The position numbers and the translations under genes were made by a program. The notes beneath the pieces are model-generated. The model saw only the letters and a program-made list of their open reading frames with translations. It was not told where the DNA came from and did no database searches. Shown here piece by piece: positions 1-6,980 of a DNA stretch of 64,000 nucleotides (its first letter is position 1; each line of letters opens with the position of its first letter). This DNA is from an uncultured Eubacteriales bacterium (GTDB lineage: Bacteria > Bacillota > Clostridia > Oscillospirales > Acutalibacteraceae), in contig CAKSHH010000005.1 of assembly GCA_934456435.1 (NCBI GenBank), positions 62,001 to 126,000 of the forward strand. The letters are read 5' to 3'.

Positions 1-19
1 GATATTTGAAGAAGTGTAA
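1..19 (+). CDS. 3' end of an upstream gene (partial)
   Basis: Only the last five codons and a TAA stop at 17-19 are visible (reading I-F-E-E-V-stop). The frame is chosen because its stop falls six bases before a strong intrinsic terminator. One other frame stops at once and the third runs through the hairpin. Nothing can be said about function. The call is an inference from terminator placement. Confidence 0.35.
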
Positions 20-24
20 ATATA

Positions 25-57
25 AGCGGTCGAGCATATCGGCCGCTGCTTTATTTT
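25..57 (+). terminator. Intrinsic terminator of the upstream gene
   Basis: Nine-bp stem with one G-U pair (AGCGGTCGA at 25-33, TCGGCCGCT at 39-47), a 5-base loop and the tract TTTATTTT at 50-57. It ends transcription entering from the left before the recombinase promoter. Confidence 0.8.
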
Positions 58-134
58 AGATACTATTGTATTACACCCAAAACACCTATTTTTAATCCTT
101 ATTTGTATAATTTTCCTATTTTAACTCCCCTATT

Positions 135-160
135 TGATACAAAATATTTATTTTGTATCA
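135..160. promoter_or_regulatory. Perfect 12-bp inverted repeat, candidate operator of xerD
   Basis: Arms TGATACAAAATA (135-146) and TATTTTGTATCA (149-160) are exact reverse complements separated by two bases. The element ends five bases before the -35 box of the recombinase promoter. The two-base loop and AT-rich stem make an RNA hairpin unlikely, so a dimeric protein site is favoured. I do not recognise the motif. Confidence 0.55.
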
Positions 161-164
161 TTAC

Positions 165-193
165 TTGATTTTTTATATAGGATGTGGTACAAT
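165..193 (+). promoter_or_regulatory. Sigma-A promoter of the tyrosine recombinase gene
   Basis: TTGATT (165-170), 17-base spacer, TACAAT (188-193) with an extended -10 TGG just upstream. The predicted transcript start near 200 leaves about 44 bases of leader before the ATG at 244. Confidence 0.75.
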
Positions 194-243
194 GATAGTG
201 CCCTATTGAGTTGGCTGTAAATTCTGTTAAAAGGAATGTTTAT

Positions 244-1230
244 ATGCACAGAGATGAGTTTGTCACGCTTCCGAAAAGTGTTATTGAATTTCTCAATTAT
301 ATGTCGGTCGTCCGGAGTAAGTCGGAGCTTACCGTTCTTGAGTATGCGTCCGATCTTCGGCTGTTTTTCAGATTTATGCTGATGTATCGCGGACTTGTTG
401 ACAAAGACACGGAATTTGAAAAGATTGCAATTGATTTTATCGGTCTCGATTTTATTAAATCGATTACAATAACCGACGCTTACGCTTTTCTTGCATATTG
501 CAGAAATGAGCGACGCAACGATTCGGCATCAAGAGCGCGTAAAGTCTCTACCCTGCGTGCCTTCTTTAAATATCTTTCGGTCAAGACAAAACAGCTTGAT
601 GAGAATCCGATGCAGGAGCTTGAGTCACCGAAATTAAAGAAAGCTTTGCCAAAATACTTGACTCTTGATGAAAGTGTCAAGCTTTTGGACAGTATTGACG
701 GACGCTATAAGGAACGCGACTACGCAATTATCACTCTTTTCCTTAACTGCGGTTTGCGTCTTTCCGAGCTTTGCAGTCTTAATTATAACGATATTAAGAG
801 TGACCATACAATGACAGTTACCGGTAAAGGCAATAAGGAACGCACAATTTATCTGAACGATATGTGCATCGATGCTGTCAATGAATATATGAAAGTGCGC
901 CCCGTTGACGGTGTGAAAGACAAAAATGCGCTTTTCCTCAGCGGCAGAAAATGTAGGATAAGTCCCAAAACCGTTCAGCACATTGTTGAAAAGTACATTG
1001 AAAAATCCGGTCTCGGCGACCGTGGCTTTTCAACGCACAAGCTCAGACATACGGCCGCAACGCTTATGTATCAGCAAGGAAATGTTGATGTGCTCCTGAT
1101 TAAAGAGATTCTCGGCCACGAGAACCTCGCAACGACTGAGATATACACTCACATAGTCGATTCACAGCTCAAGGACGCGGTTTCGTCAAATCCGCTTAAC
1201 CAATTAAAAGACAAAAAGACTGCCGAATAA
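244..1230 (+). CDS. xerD: Tyrosine recombinase, XerC/XerD type
   Basis: A 328-residue site-specific recombinase, the usual Xer length. The N-terminal half is a SAM-like core-binding domain. The C-terminal catalytic domain carries the signature residues: Arg in GLRLSEL, His and Arg in HKLRHTAAT, His in GHENLATT and the nucleophilic Tyr in EIYTH. Xer proteins resolve chromosome dimers at dif, acting with FtsK, which is encoded at the other end of this window. ATG 244 is chosen over an upstream in-frame TTG (211) because AAGGAA lies seven bases before it. The convergent neighbour spoIIM supports a xerD-like identity, since spoIIM and xerD (ripX) are neighbours in Bacillus. Whether it is XerC, XerD or a stand-alone recombinase is not settled by sequence alone. 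Confidence 0.88.
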   Translation: MHRDEFVTLPKSVIEFLNYMSVVRSKSELTVLEYASDLRLFFRFMLMYRGLVDKDTEFEKIAIDFIGLDFIKSITITDAYAFLAYCRNERRNDSASRARKVSTLRAFFKYLSVKTKQLDENPMQELESPKLKKALPKYLTLDESVKLLDSIDGRYKERDYAIITLFLNCGLRLSELCSLNYNDIKSDHTMTVTGKGNKERTIYLNDMCIDAVNEYMKVRPVDGVKDKNALFLSGRKCRISPKTVQHIVEKYIEKSGLGDRGFSTHKLRHTAATLMYQQGNVDVLLIKEILGHENLATTEIYTHIVDSQLKDAVSSNPLNQLKDKKTAE

Positions 1231-1839
1231 ATAGTCAAGCAGCGTTTTAACCGCTGAAGCGACAATAATAAATATAAAATTCCTGAGGAACGTTTTGTAG
1301 TACGCTGCAAAGCCGTAATTCAGGAATTTTCCCGTTTTAGAAATGCTTGCAACGATATATTCGGACATATTTATACTTTCACGACAGCACAGTATTACTG
1401 CAAGCATTGAAAGCACACAGTAAGGATACAGCATTATAATACAGTAAGCAAGTCCCTTTAATGTGTATTCGTTATAAAGGAAATAAGATATACAGCCAAC
1501 CAAAAAGCCGAAGCACAGCGGAACGGCATTGGTCAGAAGTGCACCGAAAACACAGAGTCCGAGGAAAAAAATCGCGATTGCAAAAATTGCCGGGTAAATT
1601 AAAAAGTAAAGAAACGACGCTCCTGCCGTGAATCTTTCCGAGTTCATTATTACGGTAGTAAAGTAGTCGGTTACTCTGAGATAGAGACTGCTCTCCCCTT
1701 TTCCGCTGAAACAGCCGATAATAATGCCCGAAAAGGCAAATATTATCGGCACAATTATTTTCCAATTTGATATTATTTCTGCGATTCTGATGCTGTATTT
1801 ATGAAGATTCAGCGTTTTTTTAGTTCCGATAACAGACAT
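1204..1839 (-). CDS. spoIIM: Stage II sporulation protein M (SpoIIM)
   Basis: A 211-residue integral membrane protein with a short basic N-terminus and about five hydrophobic segments, matching the size and topology of SpoIIM. In Bacillus this is part of the SpoIIDMP machine that drives engulfment of the forespore. The family call rests on overall pattern plus the neighbouring xerD-like gene. The 3' end overlaps the convergent recombinase gene by 27 bases. The start ATG (1837-1839) has AAAGGAG six to seven bases upstream, but that initiation region lies inside a hairpin (see 1837-1869). It may be co-transcribed with the lipoprotein gene upstream or use its own sporulation promoter. Confidence 0.75.
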   Translation of the reverse strand: MSVIGTKKTLNLHKYSIRIAEIISNWKIIVPIIFAFSGIIIGCFSGKGESSLYLRVTDYFTTVIMNSERFTAGASFLYFLIYPAIFAIAIFFLGLCVFGALLTNAVPLCFGFLVGCISYFLYNEYTLKGLAYCIIMLYPYCVLSMLAVILCCRESINMSEYIVASISKTGKFLNYGFAAYYKTFLRNFIFIIVASAVKTLLDYLFGSLFVF

Positions 1840-1869
1840 AGCTTGTCAACTCCTTTGTAACAAGCTATG
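1837..1869 (-). promoter_or_regulatory. Hairpin containing the spoIIM start codon
   Basis: On the minus strand CATAGCTTGT (1869-1860) pairs perfectly with ACAAGCTATG (1846-1837), and two further pairs (one G-U) can extend it. The last three bases of the 3' arm are the spoIIM ATG, and AAAGGAG sits in the 13-base loop. A transcript starting upstream would therefore have its start codon base-paired. Confidence 0.65.
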
Positions 1870-1890
1870 CTGGTTCGGCTTAAAAGATTC
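1862..1890 (-). promoter_or_regulatory. Possible sigma-E-like promoter of spoIIM
   Basis: GAATCTT (1890-1884), a 14-base spacer and CATAGCTT (1869-1862) partly match the Bacillus sigma-E pattern (ATA-centred -35, CATA---T -10). The -10 lies in the 5' arm of the hairpin. The match is imperfect and is offered as inference only. Confidence 0.3.
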
Positions 1891-1923
1891 CGATATATCA
1901 ACTTGTTTTTGATAATGTTTCAG

Positions 1924-2703
1924 TCACATTCCGTATTCGTCAATACGCTTCCAGTCTATATCTACCTTCTTCGCGTCACCGCAAAATTGCTCGAAAATAC
2001 TGTAATATTCCTTTTGGCTTATTTCTTTATCCTCCCATTTTTCATAATCAACAATTTTCGAGTAACCTTTTTCCGTGTGCATAACATAGCTTTCTACTGT
2101 AAGCTTATCATCCTTAAGGCTTAAAATAAAATAGCTTGGAATGTCTTTGTATCCAAAAGTATCAACAATTTTTCCGTTAGAATAGAGGATTTGATCCTGA
2201 ATAAGATCTTGAACCCACCAGTTACCGCTGTCAATTTTGATTATTTTTCCGTTTTTCAAAGTATAAATGCTGCTTATGCATATTTTCATCGGTGAATCAG
2301 ATGCATCAATATCATTTCCAAGCCTGTGCCAGCTTCCAAGCAGTAACTCATTTGTACCGTCTCCATTTATATCATACAGGAAATAATACATATCATCAAA
2401 AGCTTTTACAAACTTTTCAAAGCCACGTTCTCTCTCTTCCGAATTTGCAGAATCCCAATCCTTTTTTACAGCAATACACTTTTGCTTAATGAAATCTGAA
2501 TAAGGATCTGACGCAATGGTTTCAATCTCTTTCGTATAAAAGGGTTTTGCGCTTGTTGTAAACCTATTGTCAGATGTGGTTACCTCATTTGCTAATGTTG
2601 TTGATGTTGTCGCTTCGGTAGTATTGCTCTCGCTTTTTCCTCCTGTGCAACCGCACAGAAAGATCATCGCAATAACAATAATTGTCGCTGTAATTTGTTT
2701 CAT
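1924..2703 (-). CDS. Uncharacterised lipoprotein
   Basis: A 259-residue secreted lipoprotein: basic start, hydrophobic stretch and lipobox LCGC near residue 18, then a Ser/Thr-rich linker and a globular domain. A segment with D-x-N-x-D-G spacing (DINGDGTNELL) resembles a calcium-binding loop or FG-GAP-like repeat. The ATG at 2703 is preferred to a codon 21 bases upstream because GGGGAGG precedes it by about six bases. It has its own consensus promoter. AT content looks higher than in neighbouring housekeeping genes, which fits an accessory gene. No function is claimed. Confidence 0.75.
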   Translation of the reverse strand: MKQITATIIVIAMIFLCGCTGGKSESNTTEATTSTTLANEVTTSDNRFTTSAKPFYTKEIETIASDPYSDFIKQKCIAVKKDWDSANSEERERGFEKFVKAFDDMYYFLYDINGDGTNELLLGSWHRLGNDIDASDSPMKICISSIYTLKNGKIIKIDSGNWWVQDLIQDQILYSNGKIVDTFGYKDIPSYFILSLKDDKLTVESYVMHTEKGYSKIVDYEKWEDKEISQKEYYSIFEQFCGDAKKVDIDWKRIDEYGM

Positions 2704-2733
2704 ATTATCCTCCCCTTTCGCCATAAGGCTAAT

Positions 2734-2751
2734 TGAACATATTGTTGTTCA
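2734..2751. promoter_or_regulatory. Candidate operator over the lipoprotein transcript start
   Basis: Inverted repeat TGAACA (2734-2739) and TGTTCA (2746-2751), centre-to-centre about one helical turn. It lies exactly at the predicted +1 (near 2750) of the promoter at 2757-2785, where a repressor would block initiation. Short arms keep the confidence low. Confidence 0.4.
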
Positions 2752-2756
2752 GCCTC

Positions 2757-2785
2757 ATTATACAATATCAATAAAAAATTGTCAA
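2757..2785 (-). promoter_or_regulatory. Consensus sigma-A promoter of the lipoprotein gene
   Basis: Minus strand TTGACA (2785-2780), 17-base spacer, TATAAT (2762-2757): a perfect match to both hexamers. Confidence 0.85.
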
Positions 2786-2790
2786 ATAGT

Positions 2791-2840
2791 TAAAAAAATT
2801 CTACATCATTGAAGTAAATTAGACTTTTAAATGATGTAGA
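2791..2840 (-). terminator. Terminator of the GH35 gene
   Basis: Eleven-bp inverted repeat (TCTACATCATT at 2800-2810, AATGATGTAGA at 2830-2840) with a 19-base loop that holds an extra AAGT/ACTT pairing. On the minus strand the stem is followed by AATTTTTTTA. It lies 19 bases past the stop codon of the beta-galactosidase gene. Confidence 0.75.
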
Positions 2841-2858
2841 TTTGCTTTTTATTAAGTT

Positions 2859-4610
2859 TTAGCCTAAATCGGGTTTGTCGAGGAATGTAACATAGCTTCT
2901 GTCGGAGCGGTCAGTTTCAAACACGACAACCTCATTTTCGCCTTGTCTGAGCATCGGTGCCGGGACATAAAGCGTTTTCTGCGGTCCTGCCGGATTGAAA
3001 TATCTTCCGATATTAAAGCCGTTGACAAACACGACGCCTTTCGTGAAGCCGTCAAGACGGATGAACGTATCGCACGGCGTGTCTGCGATATTGAGCGTAC
3101 CGCGCAGGAATGACGCTACCTTGACCTCCCCTGCTCCCTCGCTGAATCTGAGCTTTGAAATGTCTTCAAGGGGCATCGGATACATATCCCAGCCAAAATG
3201 ATATTGCAGACCGAATCTTACGCCCTTAATACCCTTTTTCTGTGTTATTCTCGGTCCGTAATTTACACGACCCATATTTTCGCAGAGTATATCAAGCCGA
3301 CAGCTTTCGCCCTTTTTAAGAGAAAATCTTACAGGCTCACCCTCGCGCGAATGTTCATAATAGCCTTTATATTCACCGTCGATGAATACAACTGCCCTGT
3401 CGTGAACAGCGTCAAACTGTATTTCATTTTCGTCGCGCGGACCGTCAACCGTTGTCGAATAAAGCGTGAAGCCCTGATACTGTCCGATTTCTTCTGTAAA
3501 TTCGGGTGAAGGACGATGGACAGGTGCAGAAAGGTTATCTAATGCTTCAAAAATCGTGCATCTTTCTGTAAGCTCAAGCTTTCCGTAAGCTTTTTTATTT
3601 GAATTTTTGACAGTCAGCTCCGGAAGCTTTCCGAAACGTTCTTCGATGATCTTTCTGACCTCAAAGTATGCCGGAGTGAGGTCGCCAGCCTCCGAAAGAA
3701 GCGCGTTATAATCGTAGCTTGTGATAGTCGGTTCATACTTGTCGTAATAGTTTGCACCGCTTGTAAAGCCGAAGTTCGTGCCGCCGTGGAACATATAGAA
3801 ATTAAGCGAAGCGCCGTAATCTATCATTTCCTTGAAAAGATTTGCGACTTCTTTAGGATCTCTGACGTGATGTTCCTCATACCAATGGTCGAACCAACCA
3901 ACCCAATATTCGCCGCACATAAGCGGCTGATCGGGGCGGAAATCGTTGAGAACCTTAAAGTTTTCGGCAGGGCGCGAACCAAAATTCGCAACGCATGGAT
4001 AATCGGGTAAAGTGCCGCCCTGAAGCATTGAATAGCTCGCTCCGTCGGAGGTGAAAAGCAGGCAGTCAATTCCGTTTTTGCGGTAAATATCGGCGATTTT
4101 CTGCATATATTCGTGGTCGTCACCGTAGCTGCCGTATTCATTCTCAATTTGCATCATTATTATGTTTCCGCCGTTTGTAGAAAGTCTCGGTGCAATTCGG
4201 CGAAGAAGCTCGTCATAGTATCTCTCAACCTTTGAAATGAAAAGCTTATCGTTACAGCGAATCGTCATTTCTTTGTAGTCGAGAAGCCATGCCGGAAGTC
4301 CGCCCATATCCCATTCAGCGCAGATATACGGACCCGGTCGGAGAATAACATTCAGTCCGAGCTCAGCGGCGATGTCAATGTACTTTTCAATATCAAGCAT
4401 ACCGGAAAAATTAAAGACGCACTCGCGTGGCTCGTGAAGATTCCAGCAAGTGTAAGTTTCGACGGTATTAAATCCGCATTGCTTGAGCTTCAGCAGGCGG
4501 TCATACCAATATTCCTGAGGGATTCTGAAATAATGCATCGCTCCTGAAATGATGGTGTATTCGCGGTTGTCAAGATAAAACTTGTTGCCTTTATATGTCA
4601 ATATACCCAT
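2859..4610 (-). CDS. Glycoside hydrolase family 35 beta-galactosidase
   Basis: A 583-residue cytoplasmic GH35 enzyme (no signal peptide), the length of bacterial family members. It should release terminal beta-linked galactose. The catalytic (beta/alpha)8 barrel spans about residues 1-330. E158 in QIENEYGSYG is the expected acid/base and E234 in CGEYWVGWFDHW the expected nucleophile. The C-terminal half holds beta-sandwich (jelly-roll) domains, ending with the typical F-I-N-G-F-N-I-G-R-Y-F motif. GAGGTGAT precedes the ATG. The gene sits directly behind the terminator of upp, leaving almost no room for a separate promoter, so its expression may depend on read-through (see findings). Confidence 0.92.
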   Translation of the reverse strand: MGILTYKGNKFYLDNREYTIISGAMHYFRIPQEYWYDRLLKLKQCGFNTVETYTCWNLHEPRECVFNFSGMLDIEKYIDIAAELGLNVILRPGPYICAEWDMGGLPAWLLDYKEMTIRCNDKLFISKVERYYDELLRRIAPRLSTNGGNIIMMQIENEYGSYGDDHEYMQKIADIYRKNGIDCLLFTSDGASYSMLQGGTLPDYPCVANFGSRPAENFKVLNDFRPDQPLMCGEYWVGWFDHWYEEHHVRDPKEVANLFKEMIDYGASLNFYMFHGGTNFGFTSGANYYDKYEPTITSYDYNALLSEAGDLTPAYFEVRKIIEERFGKLPELTVKNSNKKAYGKLELTERCTIFEALDNLSAPVHRPSPEFTEEIGQYQGFTLYSTTVDGPRDENEIQFDAVHDRAVVFIDGEYKGYYEHSREGEPVRFSLKKGESCRLDILCENMGRVNYGPRITQKKGIKGVRFGLQYHFGWDMYPMPLEDISKLRFSEGAGEVKVASFLRGTLNIADTPCDTFIRLDGFTKGVVFVNGFNIGRYFNPAGPQKTLYVPAPMLRQGENEVVVFETDRSDRSYVTFLDKPDLG

Positions 4611-4626
4611 AATATATCACCTCATT

Positions 4627-4656
4627 AAAAAAGGCGGCTGCCATAAAGCAGTCGCC
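4627..4656 (-). terminator. Terminator of upp
   Basis: Minus strand GGCGACTGC (4656-4648) and GCAGCCGCC (4641-4633) form a nine-bp stem with one mismatch, six-base loop and TTTTTT at 4632-4627. It falls 18 bases past the upp stop and only about five bases before the Shine-Dalgarno of the GH35 gene. Confidence 0.85.
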
Positions 4657-4674
4657 CTAAACAGCAATAAAAAA

Positions 4675-5304
4675 TTATTTTGTGCCGAAGATTCTGTCGC
4701 CTGCGTCGCCGAGACCTGGAACAATGTAGCAATGCTCGTTGAGCTTCTCGTCGAGAGCAGCGCAATAGATGTCAACGTCGGGATGAGCCTTCTGAAGAGC
4801 TGCAAGTCCCTCGGGAGCGGCAATAATGCCCATGAACTTAATTGATTTCGGTTTTCTTGCTTTGATAAGGGAGATAGCGTCGATAGCCGAACCGCCTGTT
4901 GCAAGCATCGGGTCGAGAACGATAACGTCACGATCGGCAATGTCAACCGGGAGTTTGCAGTAATACTCAACGGGCTTGAGTGTTTCGGGATCACGGTAAA
5001 GACCGATATGACCTACACGAGCCGACGGAACGAGCGAAAGAACGCCGTCAACCATGCCCAAACCTGCTCTGAGGATCGGAACGAAAGCAAGTTTTTTACC
5101 CTCAAGATTGTGAGCTATGCACTTGCAGATCGGTGTTTCAATCTCAACTTCCTGAACAGGAAGATCTCTTGTTGCTTCGTAGCACTCAAGTGTTGCAATC
5201 TCGCTTACAAGGGATCTGAAATCCTTGGAAGAGGTGTTCTTATCTCTGAGAATGGAAAGCTTATGCTGGATAAGAGGATGATTGGTGATGGTTACTGTTG
5301 ACAT
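4675..5304 (-). CDS. upp: Uracil phosphoribosyltransferase
   Basis: A 209-residue enzyme that converts uracil and PRPP to UMP in pyrimidine salvage. The PRPP-binding loop VLDPMLATGGSA and the uracil-binding C-terminal stretch PGLGDAGDRIFGT are both intact, and the length is standard. GGAGGT precedes the ATG. It follows rpiB by 17 bases, a pairing common in Firmicutes (ribose-5-phosphate isomerase feeds PRPP supply), and closes the tsaE-tsaB-rpiB-upp operon at an intrinsic terminator. Confidence 0.97.
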   Translation of the reverse strand: MSTVTITNHPLIQHKLSILRDKNTSSKDFRSLVSEIATLECYEATRDLPVQEVEIETPICKCIAHNLEGKKLAFVPILRAGLGMVDGVLSLVPSARVGHIGLYRDPETLKPVEYYCKLPVDIADRDVIVLDPMLATGGSAIDAISLIKARKPKSIKFMGIIAAPEGLAALQKAHPDVDIYCAALDEKLNEHCYIVPGLGDAGDRIFGTK

Positions 5305-5321
5305 ATTTATACCTCCGTTAA

Positions 5322-5774
5322 TTAAAATGTACCGTTTTCAATCGCCGTTATCTGATCGACACGGCGCTGGTGTCTGCCGCCCTCAAACTCGGTTGTGAGG
5401 AAGACGTCTACCATTTCGTTTGCAAGTCCGGGGCCTACAACTCTGCCGCCCATGCAGAGGATATTGGCGTCGTTGTGAAGCCTTGTATATTTGGCGCTGA
5501 AGTAGTCGGAGCAGCAAGCCGCACGAATACCCTTAACCTTGTTGGCAGCCATACTGATACCGATTCCGGTTCCGCAGCAAAGTATGCCGAGCACCTTTTC
5601 TTTGCTTTCAATTACGGCGTTGCCGACCTTGTATGCAATTTCGGCATAGTCCACCGAATCGGTGCTGTGGGTTCCGAAGTCAACAATTTCATAACCGCCG
5701 ACTTCTTCAAGGTGCTTCTTGATGGATTCCTTGAGCTCGTATCCGCCGTGATCGGCTCCGATAACAATTTTCAT
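5322..5774 (-). CDS. rpiB: Ribose-5-phosphate isomerase B
   Basis: A 150-residue RpiB/LacAB-family isomerase interconverting ribulose 5-phosphate and ribose 5-phosphate. Signature features are the N-terminal GADHGGYELK, the catalytic Cys in CCGTGIGISMAANK and HNDANILCMGGR. It lies four bases after tsaB and is probably translated from the same mRNA. A sugar-isomerase role on allose or galactose phosphates cannot be excluded, but the upp neighbour favours the pentose role. Confidence 0.95.
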   Translation of the reverse strand: MKIVIGADHGGYELKESIKKHLEEVGGYEIVDFGTHSTDSVDYAEIAYKVGNAVIESKEKVLGILCCGTGIGISMAANKVKGIRAACCSDYFSAKYTRLHNDANILCMGGRVVGPGLANEMVDVFLTTEFEGGRHQRRVDQITAIENGTF

Positions 5775-5778
5775 TAAA

Positions 5779-6480
5779 TCACACGCCTTTACTTAATTTT
5801 TTGTTTAATTCACGCTGTGCCTGGGGCAATCTGAGATACTCCGGCACAAGCATTGCGCTGTCGATGTACTTGTCGGACGATGTGTGCATCGCTTCAAAGC
5901 AAACGCCGACAGCCGATTGAAATCTGTGTGTCGGTGAGGCAATGCTAACCGATGACTTGTCTTTCAAAGTATTATAGCATATTTCTGCTCCGTCGCCAAC
6001 AAAAATTTTATTTTTTTCGTATTTATTAAGGCTATTTATCACATTTTCGATTGAATCAGCGTTATCCTCGGTCAATCTTGTTACTTTTCCGTCAGTAATG
6101 TCAAAAAAAGCGTTGTAAACCTGACTGCATCTCGCGTCCATAACACAGCAGGCAATGCAGTTAGTGTCAATAAGGTTGTATGCCATTGAGCCGAGCGTTG
6201 AAGCGCCGTAAACGGGCATTTTTTTGACGTCCGCGATACCCTTTGCCGCGGCAACACCGATACGGATACCCGTAAAAGAACCCGGACCTTTGTTGACGGC
6301 AATCAAGTCAACTGTGTCAAGCGAAATTCCGGAATACTTCAAAAGATTTTCAATCATCGGCATAAGCGTCTGTGAATGTGTCAGTCCTGTGTTTGTATAA
6401 AAGCTGCCGACAACCTTTTCGCCGTCGGTCAGCGCAACGGAAGCGGACTTTGCCGAGCTGTCGATTCCGAGTATTCTCAT
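5779..6480 (-). CDS. tsaB: tRNA threonylcarbamoyladenosine biosynthesis protein TsaB
   Basis: A 233-residue ASKHA-fold protein. The N-terminal ILGIDSSAKSASVAL phosphate loop and GPGSFTGIRIG motif are diagnostic of TsaB. It forms the TsaB-TsaD-TsaE complex that adds threonylcarbamoyl to A37 of ANN-decoding tRNAs. TsaD is not in this window. Its ATG overlaps the tsaE stop (ATGA, 6480-6477), indicating translational coupling. Confidence 0.95.
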   Translation of the reverse strand: MRILGIDSSAKSASVALTDGEKVVGSFYTNTGLTHSQTLMPMIENLLKYSGISLDTVDLIAVNKGPGSFTGIRIGVAAAKGIADVKKMPVYGASTLGSMAYNLIDTNCIACCVMDARCSQVYNAFFDITDGKVTRLTEDNADSIENVINSLNKYEKNKIFVGDGAEICYNTLKDKSSVSIASPTHRFQSAVGVCFEAMHTSSDKYIDSAMLVPEYLRLPQAQRELNKKLSKGV

Positions 6481-6911
6481 GTCAGTTCCACTCCCTCAAT
6501 TTCAATTATTCTTTCGTTTTCATTATTGCCGGGCTTGAATGTGACTCTTATGCTGTTTTCGGGCAATGCGTTTTCAATGTTCTCGCTCCATTCAACTGCG
6601 AGAATGCCGCCGAAATCAAGATAGTCAAAGAAGCCCGTTGAATAAAGGTCGTCCCAGCTTTCAATTCTGTACATATCGAAGTGATAGAGCGTGTTTTCGA
6701 TTCCTCTGTATTCATGAATCAGGGCAAATGTGGGACTGCTGACATTCTTTTCGTCGATACCGAGACCCTTTGCGAGTCCGTGGGTAAAGGTGGTTTTTCC
6801 CATACCCATACCGCCGAAATATGCAACAACATCTCCGCTCTTTAATTTTGAGCCGAGCTTCTCACCTATTCTGTGAGTTTCCTCAACATTATGGCTGTAA
6901 TAAACACACAA
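6477..6911 (-). CDS. tsaE: tRNA threonylcarbamoyladenosine biosynthesis ATPase TsaE
   Basis: A 144-residue P-loop protein. The Walker A-like stretch GGMGMGKTTFTHG, the SPTF motif and HFDMYRIE are typical of TsaE, which powers the TsaBD complex by ATP hydrolysis. The start is set at TTG 6911-6909 because GGAGGTG (6924-6918) lies six bases upstream. An earlier in-frame TTG at 6941 has no ribosome site. The Shine-Dalgarno is embedded in a small hairpin and abuts a promoter (see 6913-6932 and 6930-6957). Confidence 0.92.
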   Translation of the reverse strand: MCVYYSHNVEETHRIGEKLGSKLKSGDVVAYFGGMGMGKTTFTHGLAKGLGIDEKNVSSPTFALIHEYRGIENTLYHFDMYRIESWDDLYSTGFFDYLDFGGILAVEWSENIENALPENSIRVTFKPGNNENERIIEIEGVELT

Positions 6912-6912
6912 A

Positions 6913-6932
6913 AATATCACCTCCGTGATATT
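6913..6932 (-). promoter_or_regulatory. Hairpin masking the tsaE ribosome-binding site
   Basis: Minus strand AATATCAC (6932-6925), loop GGAG (6924-6921), GTGATATT (6920-6913): a perfect eight-bp stem. The Shine-Dalgarno GGAGGTG occupies the loop and the start of the 3' arm. Transcripts coming from hydG would contain both arms. Transcripts from the local promoter would lack the 5' arm. Confidence 0.55.
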
Positions 6933-6957
6933 ATAACACAATTTTTTGCATTGTAAA
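6930..6957 (-). promoter_or_regulatory. Promoter of the tsaE-tsaB-rpiB-upp operon
   Basis: TTTACA (6957-6952), 16-base spacer, TATAAT (6935-6930) with an extended -10 TGT. The predicted +1 (about 6923) falls at the Shine-Dalgarno itself, implying a very short leader. Confidence 0.6.
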
Positions 6958-6980
6958 TATCCAGAGATGATATTAAGTTA

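Noticed and set aside
1867..2124. Plus-strand ORF of 85 codons
   Set aside because: Antisense to the lipoprotein gene, which has a lipobox, strong ribosome site and consensus promoter.
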